DNA of 64,000 bases from Methylobacterium oryzae (GCF_021398735.1 NZ_CP090349.1:874501-938500), one strand, 5' to 3'; numbered from the stretch's first letter, positions 33,342 through 42,670 are shown. The notes: a model not told the origin generated them from the letters alone. Numbers and translations: made by a program.

Positions 33342-33748
33342 TGGTGGCTGCCCCCGGACCGATCCTGGCCGGCGCCCTCGTGGTCGCCGGTCTCGGGTTC
33401 GCGTCCGCCGCCGAGGCGCAGGTGCCGACGCGGGTCGGCACCTGCGCGGCGACCACCATCGCGCGGATCGGGACCCGGTTCAGCGACACGCTCGTGAAGC
33501 CGAAGGGCGACGGGATCGGCGACGGGACGAGCGTCGATCTCAAGAACGGCGTCTACGGCGTCTCCTACGCGTATGTCGAAGCGGTCGCGCGGTCGCGGGT
33601 CGGCGACCGGGTCATGACCTGCCTCGTACTCGTGCCGACGGGCTGCCCCAAGGGCGACGATCGCGGCAAGATGTACACGACGACCAACCTGCGCACGCTG
33701 GATTCCTGGACTTTGCCCGACTCCCAGCACATGTGCGGCGGGGCCTGA
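33341..33748 (+). CDS. secreted protein of unknown function
   Basis: A 135-residue protein with a signal peptide (GALVVAGLGFASAAEAQ, cut before Gln27). The mature domain has four cysteines (RVGTCAATT, MTCLVLVPTGCPKGDD, HMCGGA) suited to two disulfides. It also has a well-ordered core (IGTRFSDTLVKPKGDGIGDG, DLKNGVYGVSYAYVEAVARS). Similar conserved secreted proteins occur widely without a known role. The region coding for the signal cleavage site contains a 14-bp perfect hairpin (33416-33447). Translation is coupled to the preceding gene. Confidence 0.8.
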   Translation: MVAAPGPILAGALVVAGLGFASAAEAQVPTRVGTCAATTIARIGTRFSDTLVKPKGDGIGDGTSVDLKNGVYGVSYAYVEAVARSRVGDRVMTCLVLVPTGCPKGDDRGKMYTTTNLRTLDSWTLPDSQHMCGGA

Positions 33749-33832
33749 TCGGGCGTCCGTGAACCCGCCGCCCGGAGGGGCGTGCTGCCTCAGGGGGTGG
33801 GATCCGGGGCTCGGTGAAGAGGAGAGGGATCC

Positions 33833-34144
33833 GTGTCGCTCAGGAACGCTCTTGCCGCCCTCGCACTGGCGGTGGCGGGCTCCGCGCCGGTCCCCGCCTG
33901 GGCGTGGGGCGTCCCCGGATGCATCAACCTTCCCGAGTACAACCGCGCCCTGGGCGCCCTGCAGGGCATGACGAGCGCCTGCGACATGAGCGTCGAGGAA
34001 GCCCGCCGGATCGTCGCCGCCCGTGACGGCGTCGCGCCCGGGCCCCCGGTCGCCGCCGCGGAGCCGCCGGCGGCGCCGCGGGTCGCGCCGCGGCACCGCA
34101 GGGCGCGGGCGCACCGGAGCGCGCGGCCGCGGCATCACCGCTGA
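33833..34144 (+). CDS. small secreted protein of unknown function
   Basis: A 103-residue product starting at a GTG at 33833 with AGGAGAGGG just upstream. The signal peptide is LRNALAALALAVAGSAPVPAWA, cut before residue 25. The mature part has two cysteines (GVPGCINLPEYNRALG and MTSACDMSVEEARRIV), followed by a Pro/Ala linker and a very basic, His/Arg-rich tail (PRHRRARAHRSARPRHHR). The tail could bind anionic surfaces or metal. It is not recognised. Confidence 0.7.
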   Translation: MSLRNALAALALAVAGSAPVPAWAWGVPGCINLPEYNRALGALQGMTSACDMSVEEARRIVAARDGVAPGPPVAAAEPPAAPRVAPRHRRARAHRSARPRHHR

Positions 34145-34160
34145 GCCGGCCGACCGGCGC

Positions 34161-34625
34161 TCAGGTCCCGTCCTCCGGCGCCCCCGGGGGATCCGCGCGG
34201 GTGCGCGCCCAGTCCCGGTCGCGCTCCGCCTGCCGGGCGCGCTGCTCCGCCACGTAGGCCTCCTGGTCGGCGCGCTCCCGCTTCCGGCGGCGGTCGGCGG
34301 CGGCCGCGCTGCGCTTGCGCCACGCCTCCGTCTCGGCCTTCTGGCGCAGCAATTCCTCGACCGTGACGGGTGTCACCGGTTCCTTGGGTTGCGCCCAGGG
34401 ATAGGACCGCCGGGGCGGGGGCGGGCGGGCCGCCCGATCGGCGGAGGCCTGCCCGCTCCGCCGGAGCGCCTCGGCCGCCGCCGCGAGGGTCAGCCCGGCA
34501 CCCCGGGCGATGCGCTCGGCGGCCGCCCGGGCGGCCGCGCGCTCGCCCGCCGTGGCCCCCTGATCGGCGAGCGCGAGGCACTTCTCGAACCGGTCTCGGT
34601 CGGCGGGCGTCATGGGCGACGTCAT
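34161..34625 (-). CDS. coiled-coil protein of unknown function
   Basis: A 154-residue protein. The first 60 residues look like a small helical domain (TPADRDRFEKCLALADQGAT, then AERIARGAGLTLAAAAEAL) resembling the N-terminus of DUF2786-like proteins; this is a weak likeness. A Pro-rich linker (RPPPPRRSYPWAQP) leads to a strongly charged helix (RKRSAAAADRRRKRERADQE). No signal peptide. It is convergent with the secreted protein gene at 33833-34144, 16 bases away. Confidence 0.6.
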   Translation of the reverse strand: MTSPMTPADRDRFEKCLALADQGATAGERAAARAAAERIARGAGLTLAAAAEALRRSGQASADRAARPPPPRRSYPWAQPKEPVTPVTVEELLRQKAETEAWRKRSAAAADRRRKRERADQEAYVAEQRARQAERDRDWARTRADPPGAPEDGT

Positions 34626-34764
34626 GGGCAGCGTCTTATCGCCGAGTCGACCCGCCTGTCCCGTCGCACCGGATCCGTCGATCCGGTTTCGCGCCAGCCT
34701 CCGTGCCGGTCAGGCCGCCGCGGCCGCGCGTCTCGCCGGCCGTCCGGCGCCGCGACCCGCGCGG

Positions 34765-34983
34765 CTACGTCTGGGCGCGTCCGTTCCCGCCCGGACCGAT
34801 CGCCGGCAGTCCGGCCCCGTCCGGCAGGCCGCCGAGCACCACGAGGATCCGTCCCAGGAGCACCCGCGAGTGCCGCGCACCGCTGCCGATGGCCGTGAGG
34901 TCCGGCCGGCCCGCGCGGGCCTCGTAGGCCGCGCGCAGCCGGTCGAGCTGCCGCCTGCGCGTCTCGGGATCGCTGGAACCCAT
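34765..34983 (-). CDS. small protein of unknown function
   Basis: A 72-residue product beginning MGSSDPETRRRQLDRLRAAY. The ATG at 34983 has GGAGG 8 bases upstream, which excludes a longer frame. The N-terminal half is a charged helix; the C-terminal half has a moderately hydrophobic stretch (VLLGRILVVLGGLPDGAGLP) that could touch the membrane. Not recognised. The 257 bases upstream, to 35240, hold no gene that I can support. Confidence 0.55.
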   Translation of the reverse strand: MGSSDPETRRRQLDRLRAAYEARAGRPDLTAIGSGARHSRVLLGRILVVLGGLPDGAGLPAIGPGGNGRAQT

Positions 34984-35240
34984 GGCCCATCCTCCCGGCG
35001 GGCCCTGGCTCGCGGTGCGCCCCCGCGAGCGAGCCTTCGACCATCCCGAGTCGGGGAGTTGGAAAACCGTGTCTGAACGGTCCCTACGACCTTTAGCGCC
35101 GGAACGCCTGGACATACGCCGCAGGCTCCCCGACCGTGTGGCCAAGGATACGGGTGCCGTTGTGGTCGGCACCGACCATCAGACAGGGGGTTCCACGCCC
35201 CAGGGCCGCGCGTACGGCCCCGCTGGCCTTCTAGTCGCCT

Positions 35241-35984
35241 CTAGGAAGGAAATCCAGCCCGGCGTGCCGCGCCGCGCTCGAGTCGGCGGAAACCGCCGTC
35301 GATCAGGAGCGCCAGCGCGGACACGACGAGGCCGCCCTGCAGGACGTAGGCGGTGTTGCCGGTCAGCAGGCCGGAGATGATCACCTCGCCGAGGGTGCTG
35401 GCGGCGACCGTGGAGCCGATGGTCGCCGTCGCCAGCCCGATGATCGCGGCGAGGCGGATCCCCGACAGGATCATGGGCAGCGCCAGGGGCAGCTCGACGC
35501 GGACGAGTCGCTGCCGGTCGGTCAGACCCATGCCGCGGGCGGCCTCCATCAGCGCCGGGTCGAGATCCTCGAGCCCGGTGAGCGCGGTCTCGAAGATCGG
35601 CAGGAGCCCGTAGAGGACGAGGGCGATCAGGGTCGGGACCGCGCCGAACCCGAGGATCGGCACGGCCAGGGCCAGGACCGCGACGGGCGGGAAGGTCTGC
35701 CCGATTCGGGCCACCGACCGGGCGAAGGGCAGCACGTCGCGGCCGGCCGGCCGCGTGGCCGCGACCGCGAGGCCGAGGGCGATCGCGGCCGCGGTCACGG
35801 TCGCGGTGGCGACGAGCAGGAGGTGGTTGACGGCGAGCGTCAGCAGCGGCGTCTGGGCGTAGATCGGCGGCGTGTCGCCGGGGGCGAAGGGCCGGAACAG
35901 GGGCGCGAACCACCCCGGAGCGACCAGGAACGCCCCGAGCAGGGCGAGGAGCGCGGCCCGGGCGATCTGCGGGGCGCGGATCAC
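35241..35984 (-). CDS. yehW: osmoprotectant ABC transporter permease (YehW-like)
   Basis: A 247-residue permease with six hydrophobic segments. The inner-membrane permease motif is ALMEAARGMGLTDRQRLVRV-LPLALPMILSGIRL, the EAA loop that contacts the ATPase, preceded by VARIGQTFPPVAVLALAVP. It starts at a GTG at 35984 inside the ATPase stop (GTGA). Gene order is binding protein, long permease, ATPase, short permease, the order of E. coli yehZYXW. That system imports glycine betaine with low affinity; other quaternary amines are possible here. Confidence 0.9.
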   Translation of the reverse strand: MIRAPQIARAALLALLGAFLVAPGWFAPLFRPFAPGDTPPIYAQTPLLTLAVNHLLLVATATVTAAAIALGLAVAATRPAGRDVLPFARSVARIGQTFPPVAVLALAVPILGFGAVPTLIALVLYGLLPIFETALTGLEDLDPALMEAARGMGLTDRQRLVRVELPLALPMILSGIRLAAIIGLATATIGSTVAASTLGEVIISGLLTGNTAYVLQGGLVVSALALLIDGGFRRLERGAARRAGFPS

Positions 35985-36913
35985 GGCCGGGCGCCCCGCG
36001 CCTCGAGGGCCTCCCGCGTCACCCGGCCCAGGACGACGCCGTCGCGGCTGACCGGCAGCGCCGGGCGCCGGGACCACAGGCTCTCGGCGAGGGCGGCCCG
36101 CACCGTGGTCCCGGCCGGGATGGGCGGGCCCGGCGCCGGGCCGGGCTCGATCAGATCGTCCACGGCGCGCAGGGCCATGAGCTGGAAGGCCCGGTCGCCG
36201 CTGCCGAGGAGGGCGCCGACGAAGGCGGTGGCGGGCGCGCCGACGAGGTCTGCCGGCGCGGCCTCCTGCACGAGGCGCCCGCCATCCATCACGGCGACCC
36301 GGTCGCCGAGATGCAGGGCCTCGGTCATGTCGTGGGTCACCAGCACGATCGTGGTGCCGTAGCGCGCCTGGATCGCCAGAAGGTCCGCCTGCGCCCGCCC
36401 GCGGATGATCGGATCGAGGGCGCCGAAGGGCTCGTCCATGAGCAGGATCGGCGGCTCGGCCGCGAGCGCGCGGGCGACGCCGATCCGCTGCTGCTCGCCG
36501 CCGGAGAGCGCCGCCGGCAGGCGGTCCCGGTAGATCGCCGGATCGAGGTTGAACAGGCCGAGGAGCTCGTCGACCCGCGCGGCGATCCGCCGGCGGTCCC
36601 AGCCGACGAGCCTCGGCACCACCGCGATGTTCTCCGCGACCGTGCGGTGGGGGAACAGCCCGTGGCCCTGGATGGCGTAGCCGATCCCGCGCCGCAGCAG
36701 GTGCGGCGGCACCTCCCGGACGTCCCGGCCCGCGATCCGGATCGTCCCGGCGCTCGGCTCGATCAGGCGGTTGATCATGCGCAGCAGGGTGGTCTTGCCC
36801 GATCCCGAGGTGCCGACCACCGTCAGGATCGTCCCGGTCTCGACCCGCAGGGTGACGTCCGCCACCACCGTGCGCCCCTCGAAGACGCGGCTCACCCCGG
36901 CGAGGTCGATCAT
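35981..36913 (-). CDS. yehX: osmoprotectant ABC transporter ATPase (YehX-like)
   Basis: A 310-residue ATPase beginning MIDLAGVSRVFEGRTVVADV. It shows Walker A VGTSGSGKTTLLRMINRL, the ProV/OpuBA-type Q-loop GYAIQGHGLFPHRTVAENIAV, signature LSGGEQQRIGVARALA, Walker B ILLMDEPFGALDPI and switch His in VLVTHDMTEAL. About 70 residues after the ATPase core (DDLIEPGPAPGPPIPAG onward) resemble a shortened CBS-like end. The length matches E. coli YehX (308). Its ATG is 1 base inside the upstream permease stop. Confidence 0.94.
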   Translation of the reverse strand: MIDLAGVSRVFEGRTVVADVTLRVETGTILTVVGTSGSGKTTLLRMINRLIEPSAGTIRIAGRDVREVPPHLLRRGIGYAIQGHGLFPHRTVAENIAVVPRLVGWDRRRIAARVDELLGLFNLDPAIYRDRLPAALSGGEQQRIGVARALAAEPPILLMDEPFGALDPIIRGRAQADLLAIQARYGTTIVLVTHDMTEALHLGDRVAVMDGGRLVQEAAPADLVGAPATAFVGALLGSGDRAFQLMALRAVDDLIEPGPAPGPPIPAGTTVRAALAESLWSRRPALPVSRDGVVLGRVTREALEARGARP

Positions 36914-38106
36914 GGGATCCGCTCCGCCGCGCGGCCGCGGCTCAGGTCGATGACGGCGTCGAGCAGCACCGCGGCGCCGGTCGCCATGGCGACGGTCGGC
37001 AGCGCGCCGAGCAGGACGAGGTCGCCCGCGTTCTGGCTGATGCCCTGGAAGACGAACACGCCGAGGCCGCCGCCGCCCACGAGACCCGCGATCACCGCGA
37101 GGCCGATATTCTGGACGAGGACGATCCGGATCCCGGTCAGGATCGCCGGCAGGGCGAGGGGCAGGTCGACCTGGAACAGCCGCTGGCGCGCGGTCATGCC
37201 GACGCCCCGGGCGGCGTCGCGCACCGGCCGGGGCACCGCGTCGAGGCCCGCGACGGTCGCGGCGGCCACGGGCAGGAGCGCGTAGGCGAACAGCGCCACG
37301 AAGGCCGGCGCGGCGCCGATCCCCGCGATGCCGAGGGCGGCCGCGCCCGGCACCTCCCGGCCGATCCAGGCCAGGGGCGCGATCAGCATGCCGAACAGCG
37401 CCATGGACGGGACGGTCTGCACGACGTTGAGGCTCGTGAGCAGGCCCGCCCGCAGGGGCTGGACCGGGCGCGCCAGCACGGCCGCCGGGATCCCGACCAG
37501 GGCGGCGGCCGCCACCGATGCGAGGGCGAGGGCGGCGTGGGTCCGCAGCTCCCGGCCGAACGTGTCGGAGCGGCCGGCATATTCCCGCAGGACCGAGAGG
37601 TTGTCCCAGAAGCCGGTGCGCAGGGCGAGCCCCGTCGCGGCGACCAGCAGGGCGAGCGCGGCGATCCGCAGGACCGGCCCCGGCCGCAGCCGCGCCAGCC
37701 CGTCGCCGGCCGCGAGGGCCGCCGTCCCGGAGGCGAGCCACCAGCCCGCGTCCGGCGAGACCCGGCCGTACCGGTCGCCCGGCGCGGTCAGGTGATCGGC
37801 CGCCCAGCCGGCCGCGAGGCCGAGCAGCAGCAGGACCGCGGCGGCGGCAGCCAGCCGCAGGATCGGCGCCGACCGCAGGACCAGCGGCGGCAGCGCGAGG
37901 GCGACGACGCCCCCGAGGAGGAGCGCCGCGCCGGGAGGGAGCGCCGACCACGCCGTCAGCGCGGTGCCGGCCGCGATCCGGTTCGGCCGGGTCGTCATCA
38001 GCGGCAGGGCGAGCAGGCTCAGTGCCAGGACGGCCGCGAAGGCCGCGCCCAGCGGATCGACGCCCGGGCGAAACCGCCCGGTCGCGAGGGATTCCCCCAT
38101 CCTCAC
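36910..38106 (-). CDS. yehY: osmoprotectant ABC transporter permease, long form (YehY-like)
   Basis: A 398-residue permease. The C-terminal 200 residues are a normal OpuBB-type permease with EAA motif VRDAARGVGMTARQRLFQVD-PLALPAILTGIRI. The N-terminal 180 residues add four or five extra hydrophobic helices (AFAAVLALSLLALPLM, AALLLGGVVALALPPLVL). This long form is what distinguishes YehY (385 residues) from OpuBB. The start is either GTG at 38106 or ATG at 38100. It follows the binding-protein gene by about 200 bases, a gap that holds no other gene. Confidence 0.92.
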   Translation of the reverse strand: MRMGESLATGRFRPGVDPLGAAFAAVLALSLLALPLMTTRPNRIAAGTALTAWSALPPGAALLLGGVVALALPPLVLRSAPILRLAAAAAVLLLLGLAAGWAADHLTAPGDRYGRVSPDAGWWLASGTAALAAGDGLARLRPGPVLRIAALALLVAATGLALRTGFWDNLSVLREYAGRSDTFGRELRTHAALALASVAAAALVGIPAAVLARPVQPLRAGLLTSLNVVQTVPSMALFGMLIAPLAWIGREVPGAAALGIAGIGAAPAFVALFAYALLPVAAATVAGLDAVPRPVRDAARGVGMTARQRLFQVDLPLALPAILTGIRIVLVQNIGLAVIAGLVGGGGLGVFVFQGISQNAGDLVLLGALPTVAMATGAAVLLDAVIDLSRGRAAERIP

Positions 38107-38307
38107 GCTGCGGCGGCGCCCGGGGGCGCGACGATGGACGGAAATGCGGCGGGTCTCATGAGGCGGGTCACCGGCGTCGCGACGCTCTCGGGCGCCCCGC
38201 CGCGCATCCTTGCCGGCGGAGCCCCGGCTTGTCGACGCGGGATCCCGCGGGCCGCGGACGGCTCCGCCGGTGAGGGCGCGTCGCGCCGCGCTGTCCGCGC
38301 GGCCGGC

Positions 38308-39240
38308 TCACCGCACGAACCCGTTTTGCCGGAGGAAGTCCGCCGCGACCGCAGAGGCCGGCTCGCCGCCGATCTGGACCCGGCCGTTGAGATCCCGGAG
38401 CGTGGCCAGATCGAGCTTGCGGAAGATCGGGTCCAGCACCGCGGCGATCTCCGGATGGGCCTTGAGGACCGCGCCGCGGACCACCGGCGCCGGCTGGTAG
38501 ACTGGCTGGACGCCCTTGTCGTCGTCCAGCATGACGAGGCGCGCGACCGCCATGCTGCCGTCGGTGCCGAACACCATGGCGGCGTTCGTGCCGGAGGTGC
38601 CCCGCGCCGCCGCCGCGATCGTCGCGGCCGTGTCGCCGCCGGCCAGGATGACGAGCTGGTCCGGCCGGAGGGTGAAGCCGTAGGCCCGGCCGAAGGCCGG
38701 CAGCGCCCCCGGGCTGGTCACGAATTCCGACGAGGCGGCGAGCTTGATCGCGCCGCCGCCCGCCACGTAGCGGCCGAAGTCGCTCATGGTCCTCAGGCCC
38801 GCGGCCCGCGCGACCTCCTCGCGCACCGCGATCGCCCAGGTGTTGTTGGCCGAGGCGGGCGTCAGCCAGACGAGGTCGTTGGCCGCGCGATCCAGGTCCC
38901 GGGCCGTGCGGTAGGCCGCCTCCGGGTCCTTCCAGACCGGGAGATCGGCCTTCCCGAAGAAGAACGCCGCGTTGCCGGTGTATTCGGGATAGATGTCGAT
39001 CTGCCCCTCGATCAGGGCCTGGCGGACGATCGCGGTGGCGCCGAGCTGGATCTTGTCGACGGTCGGCAGGCCTCGGGCCTGGAGCGCCTGCAGGATGATG
39101 TTCCCGAGCACCCCGCCCTCCGTGTCGAGCTTGGAGGCGACGACGATCCCGGCCGCCGGCGCGCCGGGCGTGGGCGCGCACTGGGCTGTCAGCAGCGCGA
39201 GCCCTGCCGCGACGAGCCCCGCCCGGATCCGCTTCACCAT
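38308..39240 (-). CDS. osmF: osmoprotectant-binding lipoprotein (OsmF/YehZ-like)
   Basis: A 310-residue binding protein with a lipoprotein signal: VKRIRAGLVAAGLALLTAQC, lipobox LTAQC, so it is anchored to the outer face of the inner membrane. E. coli YehZ is instead a soluble periplasmic protein. The OpuAC-type domain follows (VVASKLDTEGGVLGNIILQ, DIYPEYTGNAAFFF, TPASANNTWAIAV). The ATG at 39240 is preferred over one 57 bases upstream because the signal peptide begins there; GGAGG stands only 2 bases away. It opens the yehZYXW-type operon, probably induced by osmotic or stationary-phase stress. Confidence 0.91.
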   Translation of the reverse strand: MVKRIRAGLVAAGLALLTAQCAPTPGAPAAGIVVASKLDTEGGVLGNIILQALQARGLPTVDKIQLGATAIVRQALIEGQIDIYPEYTGNAAFFFGKADLPVWKDPEAAYRTARDLDRAANDLVWLTPASANNTWAIAVREEVARAAGLRTMSDFGRYVAGGGAIKLAASSEFVTSPGALPAFGRAYGFTLRPDQLVILAGGDTAATIAAAARGTSGTNAAMVFGTDGSMAVARLVMLDDDKGVQPVYQPAPVVRGAVLKAHPEIAAVLDPIFRKLDLATLRDLNGRVQIGGEPASAVAADFLRQNGFVR

Positions 39241-39682
39241 GGCCTCCGGCTCTGCCCTGCGCCCCGTCGGTCCGGTCGGGCGCCCGCTTTCCGACATCTA
39301 GGGCCGGTCCCGGTCAAGTTGAGGCGGAGGCGCACCGAGCCTGTGCCGCACGGGAGAGGGGAATGGCGCGACTGACTCCGCCCGAATCGTCGTCCGTCGA
39401 GACCGCTGCGACACGATTGGGCACGGCTCTCGGGCCGGCGCCGCGGCGTGATTCGGTGCCCGAACCCGGTCGACAGCCGCGTCTCCCGCACCGGACCGAT
39501 CCGGCGTCGCGGGCCGCGCGACCCCCGCGAAGACCTGCGCGCCCGGCGAGTCCAACCGGGGCCGTATCAAATCAACACATTCCCGTTAACGTTGTTTAAC
39601 CTTTACACGATCCTTCCGCGAACGATCCTGGCTTTGACGATATAATCTTGAGTACATGCTTTGTGTCGAAAGGAGGGGGGAT
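39241..39682. promoter_or_regulatory. divergent intergenic region with a TATAAT promoter
   Basis: About 440 bases. The left 300 bases are GC-rich and hold nothing I can support. From 39575 it becomes AT-rich. TATAAT at 39641-39646 is a perfect -10 for the small gene at 39683, giving a leader of roughly 30 bases with a full AAGGAGG at 39670-39676; no clear -35 matches at 17 bases. GTTAA/TTAAC repeats at about 39585-39600 may be part of a regulator site. Confidence 0.5.
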
Positions 39683-39898
39683 ATGTCGTATTCGATTCTG
39701 GTTCGCGATCTCACCCGCGAGACCGACGGTACTCCCAAACTTCTGGCCTACGACATTCGCGACCGCTCGGCGGCCGAGACTCTCGTGTCGGTGATCGCCA
39801 CTTCGTACCAGGATCACGGTTTCAATCCAGCGACCCGCGTCCACTGGTTTCGCCACGCGGGCGGGCTGCGCGAGATCTTCACGTGGCCGCGGTCCTGA
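39683..39898 (+). CDS. small protein of unknown function
   Basis: A 71-residue protein beginning MSYSILVRDLTRETDGTPKL. It has an unusually strong ribosome site (AAGGAGG, 7 bases before the ATG) and a perfect -10 hexamer upstream, so it is probably highly expressed. The sequence looks globular: RDRSAAETLVSVIATSYQDH, then PATRVHWFRHAGGLREIFTW. No signal peptide, membrane helix or cysteine. It resembles small stress-associated orphans, but I cannot name a family. It is convergent with selO, 16 bases away. Confidence 0.75.
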   Translation: MSYSILVRDLTRETDGTPKLLAYDIRDRSAAETLVSVIATSYQDHGFNPATRVHWFRHAGGLREIFTWPRS

Positions 39899-39914
39899 CC
39901 GGCGGCGCGCGGGC

Positions 39915-41390
39915 TCAGGTGCCGCAGAAGGTCCGGTAGCCGACGCCGCCGCCCGCGGGCGCCTCCGCGAAGGCGGCGTGGTCCGGCTGGTCGTCGTAGG
40001 GGCGGGCCAGGACGGCGAGGAGCGTCGCGAACGGCGCGAAGTCGTCCCGCTCCACGGCGGCCTCGATCATCGCCTCGACCCGGTGGTTGCGCGGGATGAA
40101 GGCCGGGTTCTCCCGGCGCATCGCGGCGGCGGTCTCGACCGGGTCGCGTGCCTCCTGCGCCAGCCGCGCGCGCCACGCGGCCGCCCAGGCATCGTAGCGC
40201 GTCGGGTCGACGAACAGGTCGCGCACGGCGGCGTCGGCCTCAGGCCGCGCCGCCGCGTCGCAGAGCCGGCGGAACGTCAGGGTGAAGTCGGCCTGGTTCT
40301 CGGCCATGCCCTTGAGGAGGTCGCCCGCCAGCTCGGCGTCGCCGTCGCGGGTCTCGGCGAGGCCGAGCTTGCGGGCGAGGCCGCCGTGATAGGCCGCCTC
40401 GAAGCGCGGCGCGAAGGTGGCCAGCGCCGCTTCGGCCTCGGCGACGGCGGCGTCCTCGCCCTCGGCGAGGAGCGGCAGCAGGGTCTCGGCGAGGCGGGTC
40501 AGGTTCCAAAGCGCGATCCGCGGCTGCTGGCCGTAGGCGTAGCGGCCGTTGCGGTCGATGGAGCTGTAGACCGTCCGGGGATCGTAGGCGTCGAGGAACG
40601 CGCAGGGCCCGTAATCGATCGTCTCGCCCGCGACCGACATGTTGTCGGTGTTCATCACCCCGTGGACGAAGCCGACGTGCAACCAGCGGGCGACGAGGGC
40701 CGCCTGGGCCGCGACGACGCCCTCCAGCAGCGCCCGGTAGGGATTGCCGGCCCCGGCCGCGTCCGGATGGTGCCGGGCGACGACGTGGTCGGAGAGCGCC
40801 CGCAGGCCCTCGACGTCGCCCCGCGCCGCGAAGAACTGGAAGGTGCCGACCCGGATGTGGCTCGCCGCCACGCGCGTGAGGACCGCGCCCGGCAGGAGCG
40901 TCTCGCGCACCACCGGCTCGCCGGTCGTCACGGCGGCGAGGGCCCGGGTGGTCGGGATGCCGAGCGCCGCCATGGCCTCGCTGACGAGGTACTCGCGCAG
41001 GACCGGGCCGAGCGCTGCCCGCCCGTCGCCCCGCCGGGAGAACGGCGTCGGGCCCGCGCCCTTCAGCTGGATGTCGCGGCGGCGCCCGTTCCGGTCGACG
41101 ACCTCGCCGAGCAGGACCGCGCGGCCGTCGCCGAGCTGGGGCACGAACTGGCCGAACTGGTGCCCGGCATAGGCCGCGGCGATCGGGTCAGCGCCGTCCG
41201 GGACCGCGTTCCCCGCGAGCGCCGCGACGCCGTCCGGGCCGGCGAGCCAGTCCGGATCGAGACCGAGCTCCTCGGCGAGCGCACGGTTCAGCCGGACGAG
41301 GCGCGGCGCCGCCACGGGCGTCGGCGGCCGGCGGGCGTAGAAGCGCTCCGGCAGGCGGGCGTAGCTGTTGTCGAAGGGGAGTGCCGTCAT
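39915..41390 (-). CDS. selO: protein adenylyltransferase SelO (YdiU/UPF0061)
   Basis: A 491-residue pseudokinase that transfers AMP to Ser/Thr/Tyr of target proteins. It shows the family start [41 protein letters not shown], the nucleotide-binding [20 protein letters not shown], and [21 protein letters not shown] with the metal-binding Asn and Asp. Then comes [21 protein letters not shown]. The C-terminal [15 protein letters not shown] and FCGT (Cys two residues before the end) are usual. Bacterial SelO acts under redox stress. It stands alone on its strand; the PAP2 gene begins well upstream. Confidence 0.97.
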   Translation of the reverse strand: MTALPFDNSYARLPERFYARRPPTPVAAPRLVRLNRALAEELGLDPDWLAGPDGVAALAGNAVPDGADPIAAAYAGHQFGQFVPQLGDGRAVLLGEVVDRNGRRRDIQLKGAGPTPFSRRGDGRAALGPVLREYLVSEAMAALGIPTTRALAAVTTGEPVVRETLLPGAVLTRVAASHIRVGTFQFFAARGDVEGLRALSDHVVARHHPDAAGAGNPYRALLEGVVAAQAALVARWLHVGFVHGVMNTDNMSVAGETIDYGPCAFLDAYDPRTVYSSIDRNGRYAYGQQPRIALWNLTRLAETLLPLLAEGEDAAVAEAEAALATFAPRFEAAYHGGLARKLGLAETRDGDAELAGDLLKGMAENQADFTLTFRRLCDAAARPEADAAVRDLFVDPTRYDAWAAAWRARLAQEARDPVETAAAMRRENPAFIPRNHRVEAMIEAAVERDDFAPFATLLAVLARPYDDQPDHAAFAEAPAGGGVGYRTFCGT

Positions 41391-41611
41391 CGTCGGGATC
41401 TATGGAGCGCGGGGTCGGGGGGCAAGCGGGGCCGTCGGGGCCGCGGGATCCGGGCGGTGCCGTCGGCGCCCGTGGGCCTCTCGGACATCGACCGGAGCCG
41501 CGCGGCGGCGACGGAACCGCGGATCGTCCACCGGGTCCGGGTCATCGTCGCGCCTTCCCCGCCCCCTGGCCCATCCGCCGGGCGCGGGGATGTTCGCGGC
41601 CCGACCCGTTC

Positions 41612-42670
41612 TCAGGCGTCGGCGGGCCGGATCGCTTCGAGCGCCTCGATCCTCCGGGTGGTGGGATCGCGCGCGGCGGGATCGGCCGTCGACCCGCGCC
41701 GCCGGGCGCGGCAGGCCAGGGCCGCGAGGGCCAGGAGACCGCCCGCCAGCACGTCCGGCAGGTAATGACCGCCCGACCCGACGGTCGCGACGATCACGGC
41801 GGCGTTCAGCAGGACGGCCAGGGGGCCAAGGAGCGGCATCGGCGCCAGCGCCCAGGCCGTGAGGATCGCGAGGCACACGTGGAAGGACGGGAAGGTCGCG
41901 AGGCCGCGCAGGTCGCCGAGCGCCAGCGTGTGCAGGGTGCCGGCCCGCAGCCGCGCCACCGGCTCAAGGTGCCAGAGCGCGCCGACCGTCTCCAGGGGCT
42001 CGGACGGGACGACCCGCGGGGCGTAGTGGGCGTAGGGGCCGAGGGCCGGCAGCAGGGCGGCGAGGACGATCACGCACAGCAGCGTCGCGGAAAACAGCCG
42101 GATGTAGGTCCAGAGCCGGCCGAGGCGGCGGGTCGCGCTCAGCGCGATCACCACGAGCCCGACCTGCGGGCCGCTGGAATGGTAGGCGAGCGCCAGCCAC
42201 CACGACAGCGTCGGGTGCCGCGCCAGGAACGCCACGTGACCGGTCCAGTCGAAGCCGAGGGCGGCCTCGATGCGGGCCAGCGCGGGATCGACGAAGGGCA
42301 GCCCGATCCCGGCGGCGAGGAAGTGCAGGACCGCCACCGGCACCGTGAAGGCGATGAGGAACGCGCTCGCCAGGGCCATGCCGCGCAGGGGCGGGTCGGA
42401 CTTCACCGTGCTCAGGCAGGAGGCGGCGCTCAGCAGGACGAGGACGGCGAGGCCGGCGAGCGCGAAGCCCAGGGGCGCGGCGGCGATGCCGGACGCGGCC
42501 ATCCAGACGGCGTCGACCGCGACGATCGCCAGGGTCAGGGCCCAGAGACGCGGGTCCGGCGCGGCGATGCCGGTGCTGTGCCGGCGCAGCAGGCGCCACC
42601 AGGGACGTGCCGGGTTTCGAGCGCGGACGATGGGCGCGCGGCCGGCGTGAACGGCCCGGTCTGGACGCAT
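41612..42670 (-). CDS. PAP2-superfamily membrane phosphatase
   Basis: A 352-residue protein with several membrane helices. The C-terminal phosphatase motifs are TFPSFHVCLAILTAWAL (Ser-Phe-His) and GSGGHYLPDVLAGGLLALA (second His and Asp). The N-terminal third adds helices (LWALTLAIVAVDAVWMAAS) and the middle has AYHSSGPQVGLVVIALSATR. This is the PAP2_3/inositol phosphorylceramide synthase-like branch rather than a small PgpB. It probably dephosphorylates a lipid phosphate or transfers a head group; the substrate is unknown. The ATG is at 42670. The 221 bases between its stop and selO hold no gene. Confidence 0.88.
   Translation of the reverse strand: MRPDRAVHAGRAPIVRARNPARPWWRLLRRHSTGIAAPDPRLWALTLAIVAVDAVWMAASGIAAAPLGFALAGLAVLVLLSAASCLSTVKSDPPLRGMALASAFLIAFTVPVAVLHFLAAGIGLPFVDPALARIEAALGFDWTGHVAFLARHPTLSWWLALAYHSSGPQVGLVVIALSATRRLGRLWTYIRLFSATLLCVIVLAALLPALGPYAHYAPRVVPSEPLETVGALWHLEPVARLRAGTLHTLALGDLRGLATFPSFHVCLAILTAWALAPMPLLGPLAVLLNAAVIVATVGSGGHYLPDVLAGGLLALAALACRARRRGSTADPAARDPTTRRIEALEAIRPADA

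Noticed and set aside
20178..39362. CCGCACGGGAGA-like sequence at about 20185 and 39347, as a REP-type repeat
   Set aside because: Only about a dozen bases are shared and I saw just two copies; not enough to call a repeat family.
41391..41611. GATCTATGG near the selO start as a fourth copy of the AACATAGATC motif
   Set aside because: Only GATCTATG matches; the last two bases differ.
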